From Chrysomallon squamiferum (Eukaryota > Mollusca > Gastropoda > Neomphalida > Peltospiridae), in contig CM022665.1 of assembly GCA_012295275.1 (NCBI GenBank), positions 38,962,795 through 39,026,794 on the forward strand: a stretch of DNA of 64,000 bases. The letters are read 5' to 3'. A program made the position numbers and the translations under genes. The notes beneath the pieces were generated by a model. That model was given only the letters and a program-made list of their open reading frames with translations, made no database searches and was not told the DNA's origin. This document shows, one piece after another, positions 13,740 to 25,760 of the stretch (positions are counted from its first letter, which is position 1; every line of letters starts with the position of its first letter).

Positions 13740-13990
13740 TTGCACCAAACAACAAAACGTGAATTGTTAGAATATCGACGTTCACCTGGGATTATATTCC
13801 AATTTAGAGGTCGATGACGACGGATCGAGGCTGCACGATCCCGCCACTGACGGCGATGACAACGTAGTGGGGATTTCTCTGATCCTCTTACTCTTGACAG
13901 GTATGACAGGTAAAATAGGGGACACAAATTAATCAGTTTGTCGAAACATTCCCCATTGTGCGTTTCAGTCTGGCGCTGCAAACGTAAACT
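13740..13990. promoter_or_regulatory. Complex island, possible regulatory element
   Basis: A CpG-containing stretch between microsatellites, with direct words gacaggtatgacaggta (about 13896-13912) and a SOX-like cattgtg near 13955. An 81-codon frame crosses it on the minus strand, but its residues look random. Confidence 0.22.
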
Positions 13991-15280
13991 TGGTCGTAGA
14001 AAAAATCAAAATATTTTAAACTGTTAAAAGCAGATTATATAAAATATTGTTCAGGTTCCTGTGATATATTTATTTTTATCGGCAGTTAGAAGTTTCAGTC
14101 ATTTTTTATTTTTTATTTTTTTTATTTTTTATTTTTTATTTTGTTCAGTGTTTGTCCTGTTGTTGAGTGATTGGTGATATAAAAATTGTTATTATATAGT
14201 TTGGCAAATTTTTTTATTTTAAAAAAGATTAAATCTAATTTTACGTCAGTTTTCTAAATCGCATTTAGTTTTTAAAATACCTTTAATTTTGTTTTAATAT
14301 CATTATCTAGCAGTATCTCCAGTAATAGTAGGCAGTAGGTAGTAGCATAGCAATAATAGGAGTAGCAGTAATAGCATCAGCAGTGGTAGTTGTGACCATA
14401 TCACACTGAAAATAAGGGACAGTTACATTTCACTTTTTCTTTCTTTCTTTCCATCTATCTCTCTATCTTTCTTTTTAATCTGTCTTTCTGTTTCTTTCTC
14501 TCTCTTCCACTTTTCCTTCTGTTTTTTCCCAATTCTGTTTAATAATTTGTTTATCAGACATAAATGTAATGGACACAAGCAAATATATACAGACATAAAA
14601 TAAAAATAAAAATACTTATGCACATCAGACACAATACATATTTCTCACAGACAACCCAACAAATAATAAGTGAGCACAATGTACGATATATATAGTAATT
14701 TATGTACAAATACAAAACAATTTACTATTGAAAGACATGTGCAGTAAACGTTAATTTTTGAAATATAATTATATAAAAGGGCCTTTAAAGAGTAATTTAT
14801 TCGGCTGATTTCTTTGTTAAATAGAATTCAATAATAAATTTTCTTGAATAAAAAATATAACAGATGCAGCTATAGCATAAACGTCGTATGTTAACTGCAG
14901 ATAATTTAACAGACGTAGGGCCGCATTACGGTAATCTTATACACGTAACTGTAGAAGTTTACAGTATTTCTTAGACTGTATCTTTCAACCCTATGATATT
15001 ACAAGTCTCCGCGCCTTCTGGAATGAAGTTTTAGAATAATTTATTTCAACAAGTGACAAGGTTTTTGCTTCTGAGATTAGCGTAAATCTGCAGGGTTGAG
15101 ATTATGTCAAAACAGTCACAGCAGAAAAGCCACAAATTATGACACACAAGAGCGCGTGGACAAACGTGTCAATTTGTAAACTAGATATATTGCCGTGTGA
15201 ATTTTAAAAAACCATTTTAAGAGAATGGAAATGTATTTTTATTGTTGTTGTTGTTTCTTTTGCTGTTGTCGTTGTTGTTG

Positions 15281-15810
15281 TTAGTTAGTAGTAGTACTAG
15301 TAGTAATAGTAGTAGTAGTAGTAGTAGTAGTAGTAATAGTTGTAGTAGTAGTAGTAGTAGCAATAGTAGTAGTAGTAGTACTAGTAGTACTAGTAGTCGT
15401 AGTAGTAGTAGTAGTAGTAATAGTTGTTGTTGTAGTAGTGGTAGTAGTAGTAGTAGTAGTAGAAGCAGTAGTAGTAGGTGTATATTACAAATAACGAGAA
15501 GACTATTTTAATATTTGGAGTATATTCTGCTTCTGCTGGGACTGCTATTACTACTCCTGCTGCTGTAGCTGCTGCTGCTATCCCTACCATCTCTACTACT
15601 TTTTCTGCTATTACTATATTACTACTACTACGTCTACGCTACAGCTCATCTGCTGTTATTACTGTTATTTTTGCTACTATTACTGCTGCTGCAACTAGCA
15701 CTCATTTATGTTTTATTACAACTACTACCCCTTCTACTATTATTTATTGTTGTCATTATCACCATATATTGTTGTTATAACTATTACTACTTCTGTTACT
15801 ATTGATTACA
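15281..15810. repeat. (TAG)n array followed by degenerate (CTA/CTG)n
   Basis: About 200 bp of TAG units with variants (15281-15477) is followed after about 50 bp by ctattactactcctgctgct-like DNA to about 15810, an approximate reverse complement. Frames through it give strings of Ser or Ala/Thr and are not genes. Confidence 0.85.
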
Positions 15811-16072
15811 TTATTTTTTGTAGACATTTTGTTTAATACTTAAATAAGTTTTAACTGTACATACATTCTTATATGCTAAATAAAAAAAAAATTGTTCAAA
15901 TAAAAATAAAAATGAAAGCGAGAAGGAAAAGAGAGTAAAGAGGGATCACAGGAGTAAGTCTGATTCTCAGTAACAAAAATTAAAATCTTTGGACACGGAA
16001 ACCAAATGAGATAAATAAATAATTTTTTACAATCTAATAAATAGCACTTCTGACTGAAAAAAAAAAAAAATA

Positions 16073-16112
<40 letters not shown>

Positions 16113-16479
16113 TTAAATTTAAAAAAAAAAAACAACAAAAAAAAAAGGTTTACGGTTTTATTTTATTTCAAAATAATATAAAGAAAAAAAATATGATTCA
16201 TTAAGTGAAAACGTTTTCAATTAAAAAGTAAAGTTTATATTAATTGAGTTTGTATTTCGTTTAGCTACAAAATCGATACCCCGCTTACAAGTAGTTAATC
16301 GTGAATTAAATCATTTGTTCACAATGTATGTAACAATAAAAGCTTTGTGTCGAGCAATTAGTACCCAGTGTGTACTCTCAGACGCAGGAAGACTCTTCGT
16401 TTCAATTTTTCCTCCTCCTTAGTTTTGTTTTATTGTGCATCCATTTCCGATCACACACCTTGCAAGAAATCAAAGAATT

Positions 16480-17350
16480 AATGTTATTCAGGTATTCATT
16501 AAAACATACTTAACTGCTACAAAAGACATCTGCATGCATAATGCTCGAAGGCAAGAACTTCATAATTAGCCGAGCATTAAGTATGCCGATAACATTTAAA
16601 CACTGAAACGCTTTTCAGAGTTATTGTTCCTTCGGAACTCTTATGGCACGAAGTTTGGCTCAACCTTGCGACAAAGACTTGCATAGAAGAATAGACGGAC
16701 TTCCTTAAAGAATGTTGACGATTTATTTCTTTACTCGAAGACAAAACCGTCATAACAAAAGCTCCACTTGAAGCAACTCTCGTCAAGAGATGAACAAGCT
16801 TCCATTCCCTTGTTCTAGTGCAGAAACCTTTCACCGTACATTACCGAGTTGGCCATGAATGCGTAATGCTTGTACCTGATAAATGAAATAGCGCAGCGAT
16901 GTTTCTCAAATTAGCTTTTAAACTGTATCCTCTTTAAGAAACAATAAAAATGACACTCCATTTAAGTATAATTATATGATGTCAGTTATTTGTTGGAAAG
17001 AAATAAAAAGTGTAAATGAACTTCGCGAAGAACTACTTTTTTTCTTCTGTGTATTTTTCCTCCCTCCCTGGGAGAAGACCTTTGATCAAAGAAGAATGTA
17101 CAGTAATGAAGTATGCCTGAAACTGAAAATATTATGATTTTTTTATTGATAATCATGAGCTATTCAAAAACTTTTTAAAGAAATGATTATATTACAGCCA
17201 TAATAATCAAATTGCTTGCCTAATAAAAGCGTTTTCATGGCTCATTATCTAATAATCTATAGGAAATGATCTTGAGGACGTTTAAGATAATTAATTAGTT
17301 AATGGCATAATGACAGTGATAGTCAATATACATAACATATTATTTTATTT
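16480..17350. promoter_or_regulatory. Complex island pair with homeodomain-like words
   Basis: Two stretches, about 16480-16900 and 17100-17350, stand out from AT repeats. The second holds ataataatcaaattgc and aattaattagttaatg, dense TAAT cores typical of homeodomain-bound DNA but also frequent by chance in AT-rich sequence. The 85-codon minus frame at 16577-16834 shows no protein signature. Confidence 0.25.
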
Positions 17351-18059
17351 AAAGGGAATCGATCGAGACTTCTATCGCCAATTTAGTCTACCGTGTAAGA
17401 AGCTGAAGAAAACCTCTTTGCCTATATGTTAAGAAAAGCTTTATTGTCTAGTTCCAACTCAAGTAAAATCAATAATTGGTAGTGAAATTAAAGGATAAAA
17501 TTTATTTAGCATTAATGGGCTATTAAAAATAAATAAATAAAAAAAATTTTATTTAGTCTTTGTGTAAATACATCTAGTGATTGTCTTCAAATAAAATATG
17601 AAAATATTTACCTATAAAACTGATAGTAGGGTAATCAATTTATAATTTTTTATATATATATATATATATTTTTTTTTTTTTTCAAGCATTTAGCCACATT
17701 TGTACGCCTTAAAAGACCATCTAATTATGTATTGTATATGTATACATGTGTATTTAAGCATGCGTGCATGCATGCAATGTATCTATCTATCTACACACTT
17801 TTGTTTATAAGAATTTACGTGCGTGCCTAATTCATTTAAGCCGTATGTATATTTACGAAAAAGTTCACATGCATGCGTTTTACTTTTTGTGTTTATATAT
17901 CTGCAGTATAACACCCGGGGGACATCTCACACACAAATACATTATTATTTGTGTGTGGTCTATCTCTCTACATTAGCTATAAAATTACCCATTTCCCTTC
18001 TGTCAACTGACACATTAAACCTTTTTGTGTGTTTAAAACATAATTCAGTCTGAGCATTA

Positions 18060-18280
18060 CACGACGAAGCTGTCATTTATCACACCTTCTGTGTTTGGAT
18101 ATCTCGCTGGTTTAAATTATAAAGACGTTGATGACACGCGACCCCGTATCAGATTCGCTCATTAACCCACCGGGACTGCGTCAGCGACGCATGCAGCAAG
18201 TGTCGAGAAACCGCGACGAGCAAGAACCGAGTCCAAACACACAGCACAGCATCGGCTGTCGCTGCGGATTAACGCTTGTT
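18060..18280. promoter_or_regulatory. Complex CpG-containing island
   Basis: About 220 bp, GC-richer than its flanks, with a near-palindromic gcgtcagcgacgc (18179-18191) and ccaccgggactg. No reading frame or repeat explains it. Confidence 0.25.
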
Positions 18281-20019
18281 TAGAACTTTATTTCGTTTGA
18301 TTATTTTCGTGTTGATAGAGAGAGTTTGTGTATCATGTAAAAAAAAAAAAAAAACACACACACAAAAATTATATTAAGAGATATCGTTTTTTTGTGTGTT
18401 TTTTGTTTGTTTGGGGTTTGTTTGGGGTTTTTCGGTTGTTTTTTTAAAGTATAAAAATAAATAATATTAAAAGATAAATTGTAAGATTGTATTAATTTAG
18501 AGTCATGTTGTCTCGAGTAAGGAGACGAGAAAATGATTAATGTCCGAATTTTTTAGAAAAAAAAAAGCGTTCAGGTTAAAAAAAATAATAAAATAAAATA
18601 AAATAAATACGTTACCATTTGATAGCTCCCTGCTAATGAATGCTCTTTCCCGTCGAATGAGAATAAACAATATTTTATCTCTCCATAATAGCGTTAATTT
18701 TTTTTTTAATTTTTTTTTTGTGTGTGTGTGTTTGTTGGATTTGTTTTGTTGTAGTTGTTTTTTGTTTTTTTTTAATCTGTTTTTAAATAATTTTATTCAA
18801 AATTTAATCTCTGGATTTCATTTTTATATTTATTTATTTATTTATTTTTATTATTATTATTTTAAGAAGAAGTTGTAGTATATAGATTTTTTATTGCTGA
18901 TAATAATTATTTGGAGGAATTCAGTGGAGGAAATGTTTGCTGTTGTTTGATGTTTATTTTGTTTGTTTTTTGTTGATTTTTTGTTTATTGTTTTGTCTGT
19001 TGTTTGTTTTTGTTTTTTGATGGGTTTTTTGTTTGTTTGCTTTTTATTGTTTTTGTTGTTTTATTATTGCATACTGTGATAGTTATCTTTTCGTATTTGA
19101 TAAAAAAACAAAACAAAGGGTTTATCATCATAAGGATATAATCATGTTATCTTGCGTCCATGAAAATAGATATTTTTAACAATTAAATATAAATTACCAA
19201 TAAACTAATATAGAAAATAAAATTAATCCTAAATTCTTGGACATATATTTTAAAATATTTAGAAACTGCTATCAAAGGAAGCGGAGAGATCTAATTATAT
19301 TATTATTAAAATAAATATGATTATTTCCGAAAAGAATATTTTTTTAAAAATAAATTTTATGTTGTTGTTGTTGTAGTTGTCTTGTTGTTGTTGTATTGTT
19401 GTTTATTGTTATTGTTGCTGTTTTGTTTTCAGGTTGTTGTTTTGTTGGGGTTTTTTGTGTTTTTTGTGGGTTTTTTTTTTTTCTTCTTCATTTTATTTTA
19501 TTTTATTTTAACAAAAATTATAAAGAAATACTGAATGAAAATTTTAGAAATAAAAAGAACGAATGAATCAAAGAAGTGAGAAATAATTTTATAAAGATTA
19601 ATATCGAAAAAAATATATATTATTCATTAATTTTTCTTTCTATAATTCTTTGTTCCCTTTAAAAAGCATGAAATATTTTTATTACTTTTTCATTATTAAC
19701 TGTAACCGGCTATTATTTCCAGACCCATAATTAGTAAGGTGTTTTCTGGAAGCAATCAGATAAACAAGAGAGGTGTTTTTTTTATATTTTTATTATTTTC
19801 CTTTCTCTTTGTTTCTATTGTGAAAATGTCACATTTTCAGCTAACTGACTCGTTATTGTTCGGCAATCCCTGTAAAACACCGATCTTATTGCATTCAAGC
19901 GATAAATTCGTCTCAGCTTCTTCATGACGGAACAGATTTTAAATTGTTTGATTATTTCATAACTACCGAACCTTTCAACATCGAGAAAAAAAAAAAAAAA
20001 AGATGAAAAATCGTCTTTA

Positions 20020-21020
20020 ATTGACGTCTTTGCTATTTTCGCTCGTTATCCAAGCAGTGCTTGCATTCATCTGGTCATGTGCAAGCTAATTCATGCTATA
20101 AAAGGTTAGGCGGCTTTGAGTTCTGATGCCATGGGCGTGGGCAACTTGTGGTAAACGCCATGACCGTTTCATGCTAGATTTCCCGGGCCTCTTTCGCCTT
20201 GTTTCCATTAACGTCTTTGCACGTGCAGCGCGACACGCCCAGGGGCGGTTGTGCGTGTGTTAATTAGATCAATTTTTGCAGTGTAACATATTTGTAGCGT
20301 TTTGCCCAGTAGCTCGATTATAGCATTGACACAGGCTTGCAGATGGTTGGTTTTTTCTAATACGTTTCCAATATGGACCTTTGGATGTTTGTCCGCGTCC
20401 GTCAACGAAATACGAAACTTGTCTTTTATAACTCCTTTAATAATTGGGGGCTGCCCGGAGTAACTGCCTTCGATGTTATGGAGGTTCCTTTGAAACCGAC
20501 AGATAACAAAACGATTTTCGCCAGCATGGGATGGTAAAACTATGATCTCTTTAGCTAATTAGAGCACGATGCCGCGTTGCATATTCGCGCGCAATTAATC
20601 ACGCACGAGCAGTAAGGCACTTGAAGAGGCCGCCGCTAGGCCCGCCATTGCTATAATGTGATATACATCTTTTGTTCTGGCTCTTGTTCATCAGATTTCA
20701 CATTTTGACATAAATGTTTATAACACCTGCCCGTACTTGAAAGTCGGACCTGCGAGGCAAGCTGCGTGACAGGGGAGGCATCATTATAGACATCTACGTA
20801 AAGTACAATGGCTAGTTGGCACTCGAAACACAACAAGATTTGGAAAAGTTTAAAACATCAATGACACTGAGCGAGGATTAGACGTAAGTCTGACAAAAGT
20901 TAAGGCTGGAGGTCAGGACTTTCCGATAAAACGCGTGCTCCTCACACCAATGGCGAATGCAGAGGGTGGCCCTTGAGGAATCAGAGGTATCGCCTTTCAC
21001 TGACAGCCCGCTAAAATATT
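20020..21020. promoter_or_regulatory. Largest complex island (about 1 kb), candidate regulatory cluster
   Basis: A kilobase of balanced, CpG-containing, non-repetitive sequence. Words include gggcgtggg and ggggcgg (KLF/EGR-like, about 20132 and 20241), several TAATT cores (taattaga near 20260, ctaattaga near 20553, caattaatc near 20593), a CACTTGA NK2-type word (20618-20624) and gccattg near 20643. Short minus-strand frames at 20208-20405 and 20651-20836 are not protein-like. It is the best candidate in the left half for sequence under constraint. Confidence 0.4.
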
Positions 21021-21745
21021 CAAAAAAAATACCGAATGATTTCGAATCCCAGCAGTACGTTTAATTTATTTTTATTTTTTTAATTAAACTCGACGATCAT
21101 GGTGCAATATGTTGCAGAAATGAATTTCATTAATGGATTTTTTTTTCTCCATTTTACCCATTCTAACTTATGACGTGCTGAAAAAGTGAACCTTAAAACG
21201 AAAGACTAATCCGAGTCGGAGATGAAGTCCTTCCTAACATTAAAGTCATGGCCACCACATATATTCAACATAATATTATCTCATGCACTGAACTGTATTT
21301 ATTGTTATCATAATAGATATCATTTATCGTCATAATTATCATCGTCATAGTGATCATTTATATTCATCGTAGTAAGATTTATATAAAAAAAAAAAAAAAA
21401 AAAAAGTTTATAAATTCTGAATCATATACCAGTTTCAAATTGTTAGGTATATGTCATTAATGTTAATTATATTTCATCTATAAAAATCTTCATGCTTTTA
21501 TAACTGTCTTACGTAAAACATTGTTAACCACTTTGTTATTTCGAAAGTGAAACCAAATCGATCTGCTTTCGATATATGGTTTTCTTTAGATGGAAATAAA
21601 TGTTGTTACTACCTTAGCGCAAATTAAATTTTTTTTACTGACATTTTCTTAAATTATTATACATCACAGAGTGAAAATACATTAACTGATCATATACAAA
21701 CATTAAACTGTGTTTGTCTTTTGACTGTTTGTTTGTTTGCTTTTA

Positions 21746-21784
<39 letters not shown>

Positions 21785-22069
21785 TTATTTATTTATTTAT
21801 TTTCATACGGCACCCTTAATAATGATGATGGTGGGGCATTTGTGATGTTGTTGTTGATGATGATGGCGAGCATGTCAGTGTCAATGATGTTTGTACTGTT
21901 TCCCAACACTATGAATATCATTATTCAAAGAACAAGAGGACTAAAATTATAATCTGTATTTCGTCTTCAAAGTTTTAAAAAACTTAAACATAAATTTAAT
22001 ATAAACATTCGTGGCGGATTTCTTTAACCATTAATAAAATTAAAACAGTATTTTAACAGTTGCGCCTAG

Positions 22070-22350
22070 ACAGATCCGTCCTGAAATTGCGGGATCCTTA
22101 AATAAAGAAACATCATCCGCCATACAAAACACTGTTGTTGGTGGATGCATCTACCAAACTAATATTACATAAGTGGGAACCCTTTTAGCGCAATATCTGA
22201 AAATCGAAGCTAAAACGGCAGTTGGGGCGGGCTGGAAGAATTAAATGAAGGGGGCGGAACCTGGAGAACGAGAGAATCAAAAAGTCATGTTTTGACAGCT
22301 GCCTACTGTGACGTGAAACAAACAGTCTCCCAGTCAACAAAACGTAACTA
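22070..22350. promoter_or_regulatory. Complex island with GC boxes and CRE-like words
   Basis: ggggcggg and gggggcgg (22225-22257) are GC-box-like. tgacagctg (Meis plus E-box, about 22294), tgacgtga (about 22309) and tgacgtaa (about 22351) follow within 70 bp. This could be a promoter-like element, but no gene starts nearby. Confidence 0.3.
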
Positions 22351-22483
22351 TGACGTAATCAAACTGTCATAAATTTAAAAGAAACAAATAAATTTGTTGC
22401 CTCCTATGAGAGGGCATAAAAATAAAATAAAAATATATTATCACGTTATTTTGGAATTGAATATCCACATTCGTTGATTCATA

Positions 22484-22519
<36 letters not shown>

Positions 22520-22914
22520 AAAATTTAAAAAAATGTTTAATATACATGTATTTCTAAATGGTATATTCATAGTGGAATATTCTGATAGTCAAATATGCAC
22601 TTATGTATACCTTCATTAATACTGACAAAGAAAAAACCACACACACAAACACACACGTACGTACGCACGCACATACAGAAATACATATATCCCTAAACGT
22701 TAGTGGGTTTTTTTATAAATCGCCAACTATATTTCAGCGGTTTTTGCTTTATCGTTAAAGCTTAAGAAAGAAAAAAAATTACTTTTGTGCCTAGATTTTT
22801 ATTTTCTCTGTGTTTAATACTTCTTACAAACATCAACCGAGGACTGTGAAGCGTTCAACTTGACTAGACAAAAGTGTGTTTTAAACTGTGTATTTAGCAG
22901 AACGACTAAAATAT

Positions 22915-23285
22915 TTATTTTGTGACTAAATTAGTCATGCGCTTTGTGCCTATGGGTGCCCACGTGTATCCTGACGTGTCAGATGTCACAGAACCAGTCT
23001 ACGGAACAAGTTTTTATTCACTTCAGTAAAAAACGTCACCATGGTTACCCCCACTTGAGACTTCATCGGCATGGAAACGCGGCTCGCGGAGTTGGGCAGA
23101 AAACCTCTTCAAACTCGGAAGCGACACACATGTACGAGCTTAATCGAACCGTTCTAAGAATTTATTTAAGAAATCACAGTAGCGAAAGGCTTGAATGAAA
23201 AACACGACGGCGTTAATCGCTGAATAGGTTGACAAACGAACGCACCAAGACGCCGCGTTAACGAGATTCAGTGAGTAATGAACTG
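22915..23285. promoter_or_regulatory. Complex island with a palindrome, an E-box and an X-box-like motif
   Basis: It has a perfect 15-bp palindrome TGACTAAATTAGTCA (22923-22937), a CACGTG E-box (22961-22966), an imperfect X-box-like inverted motif gtcaccatggttac (about 23034-23047) and CACTTGA (23052-23058), all within 140 bp. X-boxes bind RFX factors. An 84-codon plus frame crosses it without protein-like features. Confidence 0.38.
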
Positions 23286-23361
23286 ATGTTGTGGTCGAAC
23301 TTTCTTTGTATACTTGTCAAACATCGTACAGCTCATCAAAGCTGTGTCTTTTTTCTCTGAC

Positions 23362-23362
23362 G

Positions 23363-23401
<39 letters not shown>

Positions 23402-23537
23402 ACTTTCTTTTTCTATTATGTCTACCTTTTCCTCTTTCTCTTTCTTTCTTTTTCTTTATGCCCTTTTCCTCTTTATTTTTTTTCCTTTTCCTTTTTTATT
23501 TTTTTTTTTTCTTCAAAATTTTCTTTTTTTCCATTTA

Positions 23538-23580
<43 letters not shown>

Positions 23581-23615
23581 TTTTTTTAATTATTATTATT
23601 ATTATTATTATTATT
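23362..23615. repeat. (CT)n, T-rich, (AT)n and (ATT)n series
   Basis: CT run about 23366-23398, a pyrimidine-rich stretch, AT run about 23541-23578 and ATT run about 23590-23613. The frames here encode Ser-Leu and Ile-Tyr strings. Confidence 0.85.
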
Positions 23616-23772
23616 TTTTTTTTTTTTTTCTCTTCATTTCTATGGAGATGCACATCTGGACGGATATACATGCTGCGTTTATTTAATTAATTTTTATTCA
23701 GTTTAATTTGTTTTATTTTAAGTCATTTCACGTTAATTTTGCTTTTTAAATTCTTCTTTAAAATTATCAATT

Positions 23773-23811
23773 TTATTATTATTATAATTATTATTATTAT
23801 TATTATTATTA

Positions 23812-23844
<33 letters not shown>

Positions 23845-24040
23845 CATTATTATTATTATTATTATTATTATATTTACCACAACAACAATAATAATATAAT
23901 TAAAATAATAACAGCAATGACAACAGCAACAACAATAATAAAAAAATAATAATAATAATATAAATAATAATAATAATAATAATAATAAAAACAAAAACAA
24001 CAACACACACACAACAATAATAATAACAACAATACCAGAA
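23773..24040. repeat. (ATT)n array followed by (AAT/AAC)n
   Basis: ATT units to about 23872 are followed directly by AAC/AAT units to about 24040, so the two halves are reverse complements apart from variants. Confidence 0.85.
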
Positions 24041-24124
24041 CAGCAGTATTAAATACAACAAGACAAATTTGAAAGAAACATTATCAGCAATAATTTATTT
24101 AGTAAAATGAGATTCTATTTTGAG

Positions 24125-24425
24125 ATTCTATTTCAATGCATAACTTGTGTTAGCTGCAACATTTTAACACTTTACTACTCGGTCTATTTCGAGACCGTTC
24201 ATCCGATAATCTAGAGGCACTTGTGTGTCATATTTTCACGCGCCATCTTGCAAATGTAAAACTCTTTACCTCCCACTCGTCCCAAGTTTGTCTTGCGAGG
24301 TGAGAGTCGTTGAAACCAGTGTTAAGTATATCTCAACGAAAACATCCATGCCACGCAATTGGCGAGATTCCGTGTTGAGCGGTTTGTCGCAGAAATGCCC
24401 CATCAAAAGCACGTAATGTTATAAT
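24125..24425. promoter_or_regulatory. Complex island with a small inverted repeat and a YY1-like site
   Basis: cggtct (24180-24185) and agaccg (24192-24197) form a 6-bp inverted repeat around a 6-nt loop. cgccatcttg (24241-24250) matches the reverse of the YY1 core AAGATGGCG. Nothing coding is seen. Confidence 0.28.
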
Positions 24426-25006
24426 GATTGCAAACTAAAAAAAAAAAAAGAAGAAGAAGAAGAAGAAGAAGAAAGAAAAAAAAAGAAAAGAAAAGAAAGT
24501 TACGTTTTTATAATAAATAAATAGAGAAAATTAAATTAAATCAGAAATTTGTCAAGTGTTTGAAATGCTGATGGATTAAATAAAGATAAATTTTGTAAAA
24601 AAAAAAAAAAAAAAAATAAATAAATTAATAAAATAAAGTCAAATCAAAAGATTTGTTAAGTGTTTAAAGTGAAGACTGGTTAAACAAAGTTCAGTTTTTT
24701 TTGTAATAAACAAATAAATAAAATTAGGATTTATTGACAGCCATGTCGAAAGCGTTCTTGGTTAAATAAAAAAAAAATTAAATTAAATTTGTTTTGCGGT
24801 AAAGACGTAGATTTAAAATCAATGTCGTATTATTGTTTTAGCTGGAGTTTTTTGTTTGGGTTTTCTAGGTTTTTTTTTTTTGTTGTTGTTGTTGTTGTTG
24901 TCTTTTTAAAGAAAAGGAAAAAAAGAAAAAGAAAGAAAGAAAAATAAGACTTCCCAGCTAAACATATACGTAAACTCGCTTTCTCTCGCGCGCGCACTCA
25001 CACTCA

Positions 25007-25008
<2 letters not shown>

Positions 25009-25090
<82 letters not shown>

Positions 25091-25185
25091 TAAATACATA
25101 AATAATAATAACACTAATACACACACAAAAAAAGAGAGAGAAAGAAAGAGACAGACACAGAGAGAGGCAGAGGAAAACAGAAACA
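25009..25185. repeat. (CT)n array followed by degenerate (GA)n
   Basis: CT units at 25009-25083, then about 45 bp of CA/AT-rich spacer, then agagagagaaagaaagagac-type DNA to about 25185. It has the same arrangement as at 13461. Confidence 0.85.
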
Positions 25186-25299
25186 GCAAGAAGAAGAAAA
25201 AGATGGTTCATAAAAATTAAGAGAGAGACAGACACAACACACAGACAAACTGAGAAACATGTATATAAATATGTGAACACGGCAGATTCAAAATAATCT

Positions 25300-25760
25300 T
25301 CATTTTATTTCGACATATAACATTTTTGCACGAATGCCCTAAAGGGCCAAACAGTAACAACACTGACACGACCGGCGGCTGAGATGAGCAAAGAAGTCAG
25401 TGTTAAATTGACTAGGTTTATTCCACTTGCAGCGTCTTCATCTAATTCTAACTAATATTCTCCTTTGTATTTTGCAACAAATTTAATTACAATTACGAGA
25501 ATGAATGTGTCCAATTGGCTTAATCAGAGATGAATGGCGATGGTCCACAGGAATACAGATGTCTTTTTCAGAGAAAATGGTAGATGTACTAATAAAAACA
25601 GGTCATGAATTTCTGCTATGATTTTCAGAACGTGGTCGTAGAAGAATTCTGATTACGTTTGATCTTGCGTATTTTTCAACAGGAACGGAAATAAGTTTTT
25701 TTTTTTCTGCTGGTGTTTTTTATAGGCGAAGGAAAATAGATCAATACCGCGAGAGAGAAG
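25300..25760. promoter_or_regulatory. Complex stretch, weak regulatory candidate
   Basis: Moderately complex sequence with ccggcggctgagatgag (about 25371) and several taat cores. It is less distinct than the other islands. Confidence 0.15.

Noticed and set aside
13354-13748. Minus-strand frames with long Arg-Glu strings
   Set aside because: They come from the (CT)n microsatellite and its degenerate complement.
15242-15511. 89-codon frame rich in Ser
   Set aside because: It is the translation of a (TAG)n microsatellite; there is no promoter, splice partner or non-repeat domain.
23291-23690. 131-codon Ser/Leu/Tyr/Ile-rich frame with apparent membrane segments
   Set aside because: The apparent hydrophobic segments are (CT)n, T-rich and (AT)n repeats.
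24906-25280. 124-codon minus-strand frame, one of the longest in the window
   Set aside because: Its middle is an Arg-Glu string from (CT)n and its ends are hydrophobic strings from T-rich DNA; it is not a gene.
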